From: Pseudonocardia thermophila
GTDB lineage: Bacteria; Actinomycetota; Actinomycetes; Mycobacteriales; Pseudonocardiaceae
Reading direction: 5' to 3'
Length of the DNA: 64,000 bases
NCBI RefSeq assembly: GCF_900142365.1
Contig: NZ_FRAP01000018.1
Span: 62,001 to 126,000, forward strand
The position numbers were made by a program, and so were the translations under genes. Shown here piece by piece: positions 42,717 through 50,899 of the stretch. The notes below the pieces were generated by a model. The model saw nothing but the letters and a program-made list of their open reading frames with translations. It ran no database searches and was not told the origin of the DNA. Numbering within the stretch: the stretch's first letter is position 1; every line of letters begins with the position of its first letter.

Positions 42717-43814
42717 TCAGAGCACGACGACCCCGCGCAGCCCCTCCCCGGCGAGCAGTCGGTCGTACCCCTCCTGCGCCTCATCGAGGGCGAACGTGCC
42801 CGACAGGTACCGGTCGAGCGGCAGGACCCCGTCGAGGTAGCGGGCAGCGAGCAGCGGCAGGTCCCGGGAGGCCGTGCAGTCGCCCCAGATCGACACCCGG
42901 ATCGATCCGCCGGTGAGGAACAGCTCGCGCAGGCCCAGCTCGGCGATCTCCCCGGTCTTCGGCGCACCCACCACGACCAGCCGGGACCCGGGCGCGCGCA
43001 TCGCCACCGCGGTCGCGAACGTGCGTGCGCCGCCCACCGCGTCGAGCACGACGTCGGCGCCGCGGCCGCCGGTCAGGTCGCGCACGGCGGCCACCGGGTC
43101 GGCCGCGGAGGCGTCGACGACGTCGGTCGCACCGAACGCGGTGGCCGCGGCGAGCTTCGCGGCGCTCACGTCGACCGCGACGATCCGCGCGGCACCCGCG
43201 GCCGCCGCGCCGGCGACGGCTGCGACCCCGACCCCGCCGCAGCCGATCACCACCACGTCGTCGGCCGGGCCGACCTCGGCGGTGTGGACCGCGGCCCCGT
43301 ACCCGCTGGGCACACCGCAACCGAGCAGGGCGGCCACCTGCGGCGGCACCCGCGGATCGATCGGGACGACGTTGCGCGCGGGCACCAGCACCCGCTCGGC
43401 CAGCCCGCCGACGCCGAGCACCCCGGTGCCCAGCGCACCGTCGCCGAGCGGGATCGGCGGACGGCGCAGCAGCCGGTCCGGGCAGGCCTGCGGCCGCCCC
43501 GCGGCGCACTGGCGACACGTCCCGCACGGCACCATCGGCGCCACCACCACGGTGTCGCCGACCGCGACCCCGGTCGCGTCCGGGCCCAGCTCGACCACCC
43601 GGCCGGCCACCTCGTGCCCGACGACGTACGGGAACGCGGTCCCGGACGTGCCGTGCATGAAGTGGACGTCGCTGTGGCACAGCCCGCACGCGGTCACCCG
43701 CAGGGCCACCTCGTCGCCCACCGGAGCGCGCACCGGGACGTCCTCGATGCGGATCGGCCCGTGCACCGCGCGCACCACCGCGGCCCGGTAGCAGGCCCGG
43801 TCATCACCACCCAT
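42717..43814 (-). CDS. Zinc-dependent alcohol dehydrogenase
   Basis: A 365-residue MDR dehydrogenase. Catalytic zinc: CGLCHSDVHFMHG and GHEVAG; structural zinc: CGTCRQCAAGRPQAC; Rossmann motif VVVIGCGGVGVAAVAGA. It resembles class III-like/benzyl alcohol dehydrogenases. The ATG at 43814 faces the aldo/keto reductase gene across operator copy 4. The VOC gene lies after it on the same strand but has its own operator. It probably oxidises a pathway alcohol. Confidence 0.9.
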   Translation of the reverse strand: MGGDDRACYRAAVVRAVHGPIRIEDVPVRAPVGDEVALRVTACGLCHSDVHFMHGTSGTAFPYVVGHEVAGRVVELGPDATGVAVGDTVVVAPMVPCGTCRQCAAGRPQACPDRLLRRPPIPLGDGALGTGVLGVGGLAERVLVPARNVVPIDPRVPPQVAALLGCGVPSGYGAAVHTAEVGPADDVVVIGCGGVGVAAVAGAAAAGAARIVAVDVSAAKLAAATAFGATDVVDASAADPVAAVRDLTGGRGADVVLDAVGGARTFATAVAMRAPGSRLVVVGAPKTGEIAELGLRELFLTGGSIRVSIWGDCTASRDLPLLAARYLDGVLPLDRYLSGTFALDEAQEGYDRLLAGEGLRGVVVL

Positions 43815-43865
43815 CGCCAGCTCCCTTACCTCGACCGTCGAGGGACGCTAGCATGGTTAGACGCG

Positions 43866-43896
43866 ATTATCGGACCTCAAGTCCGATAATCGTACA
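43866..43896. promoter_or_regulatory. Island operator, copy 4 (best match)
   Basis: ATTATCGGAC (43866-43875) and GTCCGATAAT (43881-43890) are perfect 10-bp inverted arms around CTCAA; CGTACA continues to 43896. Each arm contains GATAAT on its outward strand, a 5/6 match to a -10, so the one site could cover both divergent promoters. Confidence 0.85.
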
Positions 43897-43935
43897 TCCG
43901 GCACGATCGAGCAGAGTCGCCGACGAGGGAGAGCC

Positions 43936-44937
43936 GTGGAGTACACCCATCTCGGACGCAGCGGACTGACCGTCTCGCGGTTGGTCCTCGGCACCGACAA
44001 CTTCGGCACGCAGACCACCGCCGAGGACGCGTTCGCGATCATGGACCGGGCCCTCGAGCTGGGCATCAACATGATCGACACCGGGGACGTCTACGGCTGG
44101 CGGATGGGTGAGGGCGTCACCGAGCAGATCATCGGGAAGTGGTTCGCCGGTGGCGGCGGGCGCCGCGAGCGCACCGTGCTGGCCACCAAGCTCTACGGCG
44201 TCATGGCCGACTGGCCGAACAACAGCGGCCTGTCGGCGCTGCACATCCGGCGCGCCTGCGAAGCGTCGCTGCGCCGGCTGGGCACCGACTACATCGATCT
44301 CTACCAGCCCCACCACATCGACCGGAACGTGCGGTGGGAGGAGATCTGGGAGGCGATGGACCTGCTCAAGACGCAGGGCAAGATCGTCTACGTGGGCTCG
44401 TCCAACCACCCGGGCTGGCACATCGCGGCCGGGCAGGAGGCCGCCGCCCGCCGCGGCAGCATCGGGCTGGTCAGCGAGCAGACCATCTACAACCTGCTGG
44501 AGCGCACCGCGGAGCTGGAGGTGCTGCCCGCCTGCCAGCACTACGGAGTCGGGATGATGGCGTGGTCACCGCTGGACGCGGGCCTCCTGGGCGGGATCCT
44601 GCGCAAGGAGCGCGAGCGACAGCTCGGCACGCCGCTGCCGGGCGCGCGGATCGCCACGCACCGCGGCAAGCGGATGGCGAAGCTGGAGCGCCACCGCGCG
44701 CAGATCGCCGAGTACGAACAGCTGTGCGCGGAGCTGGGCCACTCCCCCGCCGACGTCGCCGTGGCGTGGCTGCTCGCCCGGCCCGGCGTCTCGGCGACGA
44801 TCATCGGCCCGCGCACGGTCGAGCAGCTCGACGCATCGACCGGCGCCTTCGCGGTCACCCTCGACGAGGCCGCGCTGGCCCGGCTCGACGAGATCTTCCC
44901 CGGGCCGGGCCCGGCGCCGGAGGCCTACGCCTGGTAG
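43936..44937 (+). CDS. Aldo/keto reductase
   Basis: A 333-residue TIM-barrel NADPH reductase of the AKR superfamily: MEYTHLGRSGLTVSRLVLGT, the catalytic Asp and Tyr in NMIDTGDVYGWRMGEG, Lys in VLATKLYG, His in LYQPHHID, and the cofactor segment GVSATIIGPRTVEQLD. GAGGGAGAG precedes the GTG at 43936. It is the only gene of its transcript, facing operator copy 4, and it converges with the CoA-transferase alpha gene with a 1-bp gap. Confidence 0.92.
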   Translation: MEYTHLGRSGLTVSRLVLGTDNFGTQTTAEDAFAIMDRALELGINMIDTGDVYGWRMGEGVTEQIIGKWFAGGGGRRERTVLATKLYGVMADWPNNSGLSALHIRRACEASLRRLGTDYIDLYQPHHIDRNVRWEEIWEAMDLLKTQGKIVYVGSSNHPGWHIAAGQEAAARRGSIGLVSEQTIYNLLERTAELEVLPACQHYGVGMMAWSPLDAGLLGGILRKERERQLGTPLPGARIATHRGKRMAKLERHRAQIAEYEQLCAELGHSPADVAVAWLLARPGVSATIIGPRTVEQLDASTGAFAVTLDEAALARLDEIFPGPGPAPEAYAW

Positions 44938-44938
44938 C

Positions 44939-45823
44939 TCACCGGAACGTCTGGCGCAGGGCGAGCAGCCGGGTGACCCCGATCTTCTCCAGGTACTCGG
45001 CGTGGTTCTCCACCGAGTACACGTGCTCCTGCAGGTAGGTCTTCGTGTCGTCGGCCGCGGCCAGGTCCCGGTAGACCACCAGCTGGTCGCGGTCGTAGCC
45101 GTAGTGCCCCGGCGACGACAGCGGGTGCGCCCCGAACGGCGCGTGCGCGACCTTGTCCACGATCGCCCCGGGGATCGACACGATCCGCGGGTCCGGCGGT
45201 GGCGCGTCCTCGTCGAGGATCTCGTCGGCGCAGATGATCACGTGGTCGCACGCCTTGGCCATCACGTCCTCGAACCGGCGCTGGCCCCAGATCTGCGTGT
45301 TGCCCTTGCGGTCGGCCACCTGAGCGTGGAAGAGCCCGTAGTCGGCGCGCAGCGCGGGCACAGTGGTGACGGTCCGCCCGGTGTACGGGTCGGTCGTGGT
45401 GCGGATCATCGGGTTGACCTTCGGCAGGTCGGTGCCCTCGTACAGCGGCGGCAGCGGCAGGAACGGCAGCTTGCTCGCCCCGGCCCGGAACCCGTAGACG
45501 ATGTAGGCCTCGTCGCCCTCGACGATCTCGATCGTGCCGGCCTCGGCGGCGCGGCGGAAGTTGGGCGCCAGCCCGAGGAACTCCAGCCCCACGTACGACA
45601 CGTGCAGCTTGCGGACGCAGCCGGCGGCGATCAGCATGTCGACGGGCGGGCCGCCGCTCGGGGTGGGGATCAGCTCGAGATCGCGCACGCCGCGCCGGAT
45701 CAGCGCGTTCACCAGCGCCATCGGGCTGTTGTGCGAGTGCACGCCGCCGAGCGCGATCGTCGCGCCGTCGGGGATGTCGGCGACGGCCTCCTCGGGGGTG
45801 GTGACCTTGTTCCGTCCGCTCAT
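44939..45823 (-). CDS. CoA-transferase family I alpha subunit (GctA/IpdA-like)
   Basis: A 294-residue protein with the family start PDGATIALGGVHSHNSPMALVNALIRRG and DMLIAAGCVRKLHVSYVGLEFLG. Relatives are glutaconate CoA-transferase A and IpdA, the latter being part of a hydrolase that opens a ring in steroid degradation. The ATG at 45823 overlaps the upstream ligase stop. Its partner beta subunit is encoded 3.3 kb upstream at the other end of the same operon, with three genes in between, an unusual arrangement for obligate heteromers. Confidence 0.86.
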   Translation of the reverse strand: MSGRNKVTTPEEAVADIPDGATIALGGVHSHNSPMALVNALIRRGVRDLELIPTPSGGPPVDMLIAAGCVRKLHVSYVGLEFLGLAPNFRRAAEAGTIEIVEGDEAYIVYGFRAGASKLPFLPLPPLYEGTDLPKVNPMIRTTTDPYTGRTVTTVPALRADYGLFHAQVADRKGNTQIWGQRRFEDVMAKACDHVIICADEILDEDAPPPDPRIVSIPGAIVDKVAHAPFGAHPLSSPGHYGYDRDQLVVYRDLAAADDTKTYLQEHVYSVENHAEYLEKIGVTRLLALRQTFR

Positions 45824-47394
45824 CGGCCGGCCTCCTTCTTCGCGCCGAGCAGCACCAGGCCCCTGGCCCCGGGCAGCTCGGACCGTCTGATCTTGCCGCC
45901 GTCATCGACGGGCAGCTCGTCGACGAACTCCACCTCGCGGGGACGCTTGTAGCGGGACAGCTGCGCGGCGCAGTGGTCGAGGACCTGCTGCTCGGTCAGG
46001 TCGCTGCCGGGCACCCGCTGCACGAGCGCCTTCACGGCCTCGCCGTAGCGCTCGTCCGGCACGCCGATCACCGCGGCGCGGCGCACGCCGGGGCAGCTCT
46101 GCAGCACCGCCTCGACCTCACCGGCGTACACGTTCTGCGCGCCGGAGCGGATGACGCCCTGCGCGCGGTCGGCGAGGTAGATGTAGCCCTCCTCGTCGCG
46201 GCGGGCCAGGTCGCCCAGCCGCAGCCACCCGTCGACGAGGACGGTGCGGGTGAGGTCGGGCTGGCCCCAGTAGCCGGAGAAGACGGCGGGCGAGCGGATG
46301 CGCATCTCACCGACCTCCCCCGGCGCGACCTCCCGCCCCTCGCCGTCGACGATGACCACGTCGGCGAACGCGGCCGGCCGCCCGACCGGCACGATCGACG
46401 TGGCGCCCGCGGCGAGGAAGCGGCGGTGGTCCTCCGGGGTGAGCAGCGCGCTGAACCCGCCGGCCTCGGTGGCGCCGAACGCGTGGTAGAGCCCGACGTC
46501 GAGCGCATCGGTGAGGGCGCGGATCAGGTCCCACGACACGGCCGCGCCGCCGTAGCCGATCAGCTTGAGCGAACGCGCCTTCCCGACGTCCAGCGACGGC
46601 AGCGCCGCTACCAGGTCGACCAGCATCGTCGGGGCGAGGAAGGTGTGCACGACCTGGTGCTCGGCGATGTCGTCGAGGAACGCAGCGGGATCGAAGCGGC
46701 GCCGCAGCAGCAGCGGCACTCCCAGGTACGCGGTGGTCGTGACGAAGGAGGCGCCCACGCCGAGGCTCAGCGGCAGCGAGAGCCAGGTCGGGCCGGTGCG
46801 CGGCACCTCGACCTCGATCAGGTAGTTCGCGGTGCTGGCCAGCTGCTGCTCGTGGGTGGCCATGCAACCCTTGGGCTTGCCGGTCGTGCCGCTGGTGTAG
46901 CGCAGCGACCGCAGGTCCGTGCCGCTGCCCGTCGGTGGGACGGGAGTGGGATCGGCCGCGGCGAGCAGCGCGGCGAAGTCCTCGACGGGCACGTCCGCGG
47001 CCGCGGCGCCCACCGGCCCGACGGTGATGATGCGGCGGATGTCGGGGGCGCCGGCGGCGGCCTCGACGGCGACGGGGGTGTCGCAGATCAGTGCGGACGC
47101 GCCGGAGTGCACGAGGATGCGGCGGATCTCCGGGGCGGTCAGCCGCGGGTTGATCCCGACGGTGACGAGGTTGGCCTTCCACAGGCCGTGGTAGGCGACG
47201 ACCACCCGGTGGTCGTTGGCCAGCACGAGCGCGATCCGCTCCTGCTCGCGGTGGCCGTGAGCCACCAGGGCGTTCGCCAGCCGGTCGGTCGCCCGGTCCA
47301 GCTCGCGCCAGGTCAGCCGGCCGGCGTCGCCGATGACGGCGAGCGAGTCCCCGCGGCGGACGGCGTTCTGGCGCAACAGGGTCTCGATGCGCAT
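45820..47394 (-). CDS. AMP-forming acyl-CoA ligase (FadD-like)
   Basis: A 524-residue adenylate-forming enzyme: P-loop LRYTSGTTGKPKGCMATHEQQ, then FGATEAGGFSALLTPED, GYWGQPDLTRTVLVDGWLRLGDLARRDEEGYIYLADRAQGVIRSGAQNVY and the C-terminal Lys region VDDGGKIRRSEL. All core motifs are intact, unlike the ligase at 37.7 kb. It probably activates an organic acid with CoA. AAGGAG lies 5 bp before the ATG. Confidence 0.92.
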   Translation of the reverse strand: MRIETLLRQNAVRRGDSLAVIGDAGRLTWRELDRATDRLANALVAHGHREQERIALVLANDHRVVVAYHGLWKANLVTVGINPRLTAPEIRRILVHSGASALICDTPVAVEAAAGAPDIRRIITVGPVGAAAADVPVEDFAALLAAADPTPVPPTGSGTDLRSLRYTSGTTGKPKGCMATHEQQLASTANYLIEVEVPRTGPTWLSLPLSLGVGASFVTTTAYLGVPLLLRRRFDPAAFLDDIAEHQVVHTFLAPTMLVDLVAALPSLDVGKARSLKLIGYGGAAVSWDLIRALTDALDVGLYHAFGATEAGGFSALLTPEDHRRFLAAGATSIVPVGRPAAFADVVIVDGEGREVAPGEVGEMRIRSPAVFSGYWGQPDLTRTVLVDGWLRLGDLARRDEEGYIYLADRAQGVIRSGAQNVYAGEVEAVLQSCPGVRRAAVIGVPDERYGEAVKALVQRVPGSDLTEQQVLDHCAAQLSRYKRPREVEFVDELPVDDGGKIRRSELPGARGLVLLGAKKEAGR

Positions 47395-47418
47395 GGGGCT
47401 CCTTCGTGACGCGGTGTC

Positions 47419-48204
47419 TCACCCGGGGCGGCGCACGGCGGGCAGCTGCGACTCGATCACACCGACCACCACCGCGGGGAGGTCGACGTGCAGGTTGTGG
47501 CCGGCCCCGGGCACGACCTGCACCGGGCGGCCGCCGAGGGTGACGGACATGTCGGCGGGCTGGACGGTGGGATCGGCGGACCCGCACACCAGCCGGACCG
47601 GTGCGGTGGCCCGCCCGACGAGCTCGGCGAGATCGGATCCGGACAGCGGCGGGTCGGCGGTGATCCGCGGGTCGGCGGCGAGCACGTACCCGCCGCTGCA
47701 GGCGCGGATCCCGCTGTCCAGGTCGGCGCCGTCGACGCCGGCGAGCCCGCTGACCCTGGCGAAGCGCTCCGCGGCCGCGGCCCGGTCGGGGAAGACCTTC
47801 ACGGGCTTCTCGGCGAACGCTGCCCGCTTGGCCAGCTCCTCCGGGCTCCAGCGCACCTTCATCGACATCGCGGTGACCGCGCCGACGCCGATCCCGAACG
47901 TGCCGTCGGCGAGGGTCAGCGCGATGAGCCCGCCGAGCGAGTGCCCGACGACCAGGTCGATGTGCCGGTCGGGCGCGAGCGCCGCGGCGACGGCCGCGGC
48001 GTAGGAGCGGTGGTCGTAGGCGGGCAGTCGCTCGGAGCGGCCGTGCCCGGGCAGGTCGAGGGTGATCCAGCGCAGCGGGAGCCCCCGTCGGGCCAGCGCC
48101 GCCAGCACCGGCCCCCAGACGGCGGCGCTCGCACCGGACCCGTGCAGCAGGAGCAGCGACGGTCCGCTGCGCCCGCCACGCTCGACGTGGAGCTTGATGC
48201 TCAT
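47419..48204 (-). CDS. Alpha/beta hydrolase
   Basis: A 261-residue hydrolase with the oxyanion region LLLHGSGASAAVW, the nucleophile elbow LVVGHSLGGLIALT, the acid in VCGSADPTVQPAD and His in VVPGAGHNLHVD. Its size fits esterases, lactonases or C-C hydrolases. The ATG at 48204 overlaps the stop of the next hydrolase. It forms a tandem pair with that gene between the two CoA-transferase subunit genes. Confidence 0.88.
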   Translation of the reverse strand: MSIKLHVERGGRSGPSLLLLHGSGASAAVWGPVLAALARRGLPLRWITLDLPGHGRSERLPAYDHRSYAAAVAAALAPDRHIDLVVGHSLGGLIALTLADGTFGIGVGAVTAMSMKVRWSPEELAKRAAFAEKPVKVFPDRAAAAERFARVSGLAGVDGADLDSGIRACSGGYVLAADPRITADPPLSGSDLAELVGRATAPVRLVCGSADPTVQPADMSVTLGGRPVQVVPGAGHNLHVDLPAVVVGVIESQLPAVRRPG

Positions 48205-49124
48205 CGCCGCACCTCCACGGGGGCGATCTCGGCGAGGAACTCGAGCACCGCCGCCGCGAACTCGGCGGGCCGCTCGATCTGCGGGTAGTGCCCCGCACCG
48301 GCGATGGTCGTGGTCCGCGCGCCGGGGATCTGGGCGGCGAGCGCGCGCCAGGTGTCGTCGGGCACGAGCCGGTCGTGTTCACCGCGGATCAGCGCGACCG
48401 GCACGGAGATGCCGCCGTAGTCGCGCGGCGGCGCCTGCACGTGGGTGCGCCGCTCACCGCCGGCGCGCACCGGGGAGCGCAGGTTCGCCGCCGCGGCGGT
48501 CTCCCACGCGCCCGGGATGGCGGTGAACGCGTACCGCCGGCGCAGGTACGCCTCGCTGTCGCGCCAGGCGGGATCGTGGAACAGCACCGCCATGGAGGGG
48601 CGCAGCCCGTCGAGGGTGCCGTCGAAGTCCTCCAGGACCCGCCGGCCCGCGGCGTCCGGCGGAGCGAGCCCGATCCCGGCGGCGACGACCGCACGCAGGG
48701 GCCAGGGCGGATCGGCTCGGTCGGGCGTGCCTGGCGCAGCAGCGCTTCGCGCAGCCGTGTCGAGCACCATCCGGGCCGACAGCGAGGTGCCCACGACCGC
48801 GACCGGCTCGACCTCGAGTGCGGCGAGCAGCGCCGCGACCTGGCGGATCATCAGCCGCCGCTGCCCGCCCGCGAAGTCGCGCAGCTTGGCGCTGCGGCCG
48901 TAGCCGACGAGGTCGACGGCGAGCACGCGGTACCGCTCGGCCAGCAGCGGCAGGCAACCCTCCCAGGTCAGCTCGGCCGCGGCCCCGTGCTCGCCGCCGT
49001 GCAGCAGCAGGAGCGCCGGGCCGGCGCCGGCGTCGAGCAGGTGGGTGCGGATGCCGCCGGCGTCGACGTAGCGGGAGTACGGCGACGGCTCGGGCTCGTC
49101 AGGGGCGGCTGCTGCAGCGACCAC
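48201..49124 (-). CDS. Alpha/beta hydrolase
   Basis: About 307 residues from a GTG at 49124, 6 bp after the beta-subunit stop; the start is uncertain because no clear ribosome site is present. It shows LLLLHGGEHGAAAELTWEGCLPLL, the nucleophile region VAVVGTSLSARMVL (Ser in GTSLSA), the acid in LIRGEHDRLVP and His in AGAGHYPQIERP. The elbow GTSLSA departs from the usual GxSxG by having Ala last, as is seen in some C-C hydrolases. It may act on a ring-cleaved intermediate. Confidence 0.82.
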   Translation of the reverse strand: MVAAAAAPDEPEPSPYSRYVDAGGIRTHLLDAGAGPALLLLHGGEHGAAAELTWEGCLPLLAERYRVLAVDLVGYGRSAKLRDFAGGQRRLMIRQVAALLAALEVEPVAVVGTSLSARMVLDTAARSAAAPGTPDRADPPWPLRAVVAAGIGLAPPDAAGRRVLEDFDGTLDGLRPSMAVLFHDPAWRDSEAYLRRRYAFTAIPGAWETAAAANLRSPVRAGGERRTHVQAPPRDYGGISVPVALIRGEHDRLVPDDTWRALAAQIPGARTTTIAGAGHYPQIERPAEFAAAVLEFLAEIAPVEVRR

Positions 49125-49129
49125 GGCGA

Positions 49130-49924
49130 TCAGCCGACCGTCGGGTAGCGGCGCAGCACGCCGTCGCGGTCGATGCGGGTGCGCAGCAGCTCGAGCTCGT
49201 GCGCGGTCGGCGGGGTCACCGTCTGCACGTCGTCGGCGACGAGCAGCTCGAACCCGGTGGCCTCCTGGATCTGCTCGACGGTGGTCCACGGGTGGATCTT
49301 GAGGACCCGCATGTGCTTGGTGACGGGCTCGAAGTCGAACACCCCGAGCGGGGTGAACACGCGCCGGGGTCCGGCGGACTCGGGCCGGTAGACCTTGCTG
49401 CGCGACGCGCCGCCGTCGAGCCAGCCGGCACCGGAGACGAAGTCGACCTTGTCGACGAACACCTTCGGCGTGTGGTGCTCGGTGTAGATGTAGCTGGTCT
49501 TGAACCCGCCGGTGAAGATCAGTCCGATCGTGCCCGGCCCGCGCACCTTCGGCTTGGCCCAGTCGCCGATCAGCGCCATGTTCAGGTTGCCGTACTTGTC
49601 GATCTGCATGCCGCCGAGGAAGGCGAAGTCGAAGCGGACCGCGGTCTCGAAGTCGACGACGTCGTCGAGGCTGTACTGGTACTCGGCGGTGACGAGGTTG
49701 CGGTAGTCGGCGGACGACTCGGTGAGCCGGGCGATCTTCGGGTTCGCCGCGCCGCTGCCCCCGCAGAAGAACGTGAGATCGGGCGCGTGCGTGAGCTGGG
49801 CGAGGCGCAACCCGGCGGCCGGGATGTGGGACGCCGCGCCGACCGAGCCGAACTCGCCGTCGGACATCTCGTGCGCGATGGAGATCGCCATCATCTCCGC
49901 CCACGTGTAACCCTCGTCCGCCAT
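49130..49924 (-). CDS. CoA-transferase family I beta subunit (GctB/IpdB-like) lacking the usual Glu
   Basis: About 264 residues from the ATG at 49924, preceded by AAGGAGG; a GTG at 49939 is a poorer choice. The family pattern GSVGAASHIPAAGLRLAQLTHAPDLTFFCGGSG is clear, but where true CoA-transferases have the catalytic Glu (ESG type) this has GGSG. IpdB-like proteins also lack it and work as hydrolases with IpdA-like partners. A role in opening a CoA-linked ring is therefore plausible but inferred. It is the first gene of the operon to 44939, next to operator copy 5. Confidence 0.86.
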   Translation of the reverse strand: MADEGYTWAEMMAISIAHEMSDGEFGSVGAASHIPAAGLRLAQLTHAPDLTFFCGGSGAANPKIARLTESSADYRNLVTAEYQYSLDDVVDFETAVRFDFAFLGGMQIDKYGNLNMALIGDWAKPKVRGPGTIGLIFTGGFKTSYIYTEHHTPKVFVDKVDFVSGAGWLDGGASRSKVYRPESAGPRRVFTPLGVFDFEPVTKHMRVLKIHPWTTVEQIQEATGFELLVADDVQTVTPPTAHELELLRTRIDRDGVLRRYPTVG

Positions 49925-49955
49925 CCTGCCTCCTTGCACGCCTCAGCGTTCACAA

Positions 49956-49986
49956 TTATCGTACAGGAAGTCCGCAATTCGTTACA
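49956..49986. promoter_or_regulatory. Island operator, copy 5
   Basis: TTATCGTAC, AGGAA, then GTCCGCAATT continuing CGTTACA to 49986. The arms are imperfect but keep the 5-bp spacing and the TCGTTACA extension. It lies between the divergent CoA-transferase beta operon and the amidohydrolase operon. Confidence 0.72.
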
Positions 49987-49998
49987 ACGGAGTGGTTG

Positions 49999-50889
49999 AT
50001 GTCTGCGATCGAACGCGTTCTGCACGGTCTCGTCGATCTGCACTGCCACTCCGGACCCAACCCGCTGCCCCGCCGGTTCGACCACGTCGAAGCCGCCCGC
50101 GACGGCGCGCGGCTGGGGATGCGGGCGTTCTTGGCGAAGTCGCACCACCACAACACGGTCATGGACCTGCTGGCCATGCGCGAGCAGCTCAGCGGGCTGT
50201 CCACGCAGGTGTTCGGCGGGATCGCGCTCAACCAGTGGGTCGGCGGCATCAACCCCTACGCGGTGGAGATGGCACTGCGGATGGGCGGGCGGTGCGTCTG
50301 GTTCCCGACCGTGTCCTCGTCGGCGCACATCGACCACCACAACCGCGGCGGCGGGTTCCCGAAACCGACGATCCCGCTCACGTCCACGCAGATCGACGTG
50401 CGCGACGCGGACGGAGAGCTGCTGCCCGAGGTGCTGCGGGTGATCGATCTGATCGTGGAGAACGACGCCCTGCTCTCCGCGGGGCACATGGCCCCCGACG
50501 ACATCCGCGCGGTGTTCACCGCCGCTCGGGAGCGGGGCGTGCGCCGGATGGTGATCAGCCACCCCAACTTCGTCATCGGCTCCGACCCGGACCAGTGCCG
50601 CGAGTTCACCGCGCTCGGCGCGTTCGTCGAGCACGAGACGGCGATGTACGACCCGGAGGTCGCCAACGCGCGCTGGACCCCCGAGCAGCTCATGCAGTGG
50701 ATCGCCGACATCGGCCCGGAGCACACCGTGCTCGCCTCCGATCTCGGCCAGGTCGGCCGCCCGATGCCGGTCGACTCGTTCCTGCGCGTCGGGGAGGCGC
50801 TGCTCGACCTCGGCTTGCCGGAGAAGGACCTGCAGCGCATCGTCCGGGGCAACCCGGCGTTCCTGATCGGCCTCGAGGACCAGCCCTGA
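49999..50889 (+). CDS. Amidohydrolase-like protein (DUF6282 type)
   Basis: A 296-residue predicted metal-dependent TIM-barrel hydrolase. It begins VLHGLVDLHCHSGPNPLPRRF (HxH metal site), then LAKSHHHNTVMDLL, ISHPNFVIGSD and ASDLGQVGRP (His and Asp ligands). The match to the poorly characterised DUF6282 group is from pattern memory. GGAG lies 8 bp before the ATG at 49999. It opens the plus-strand operon that ends at 54859 and sits directly after operator copy 5. The substrate is unknown. Confidence 0.82.
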   Translation: MSAIERVLHGLVDLHCHSGPNPLPRRFDHVEAARDGARLGMRAFLAKSHHHNTVMDLLAMREQLSGLSTQVFGGIALNQWVGGINPYAVEMALRMGGRCVWFPTVSSSAHIDHHNRGGGFPKPTIPLTSTQIDVRDADGELLPEVLRVIDLIVENDALLSAGHMAPDDIRAVFTAARERGVRRMVISHPNFVIGSDPDQCREFTALGAFVEHETAMYDPEVANARWTPEQLMQWIADIGPEHTVLASDLGQVGRPMPVDSFLRVGEALLDLGLPEKDLQRIVRGNPAFLIGLEDQP

Positions 50890-50899
50890 GGGGGGACCC

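Noticed and set aside
48201..49904. Longer version of the second tandem hydrolase extending through the CoA-transferase beta gene
   Set aside because: The extension is the wrong frame of the beta subunit; hydrolase homology starts only after the beta stop codon.
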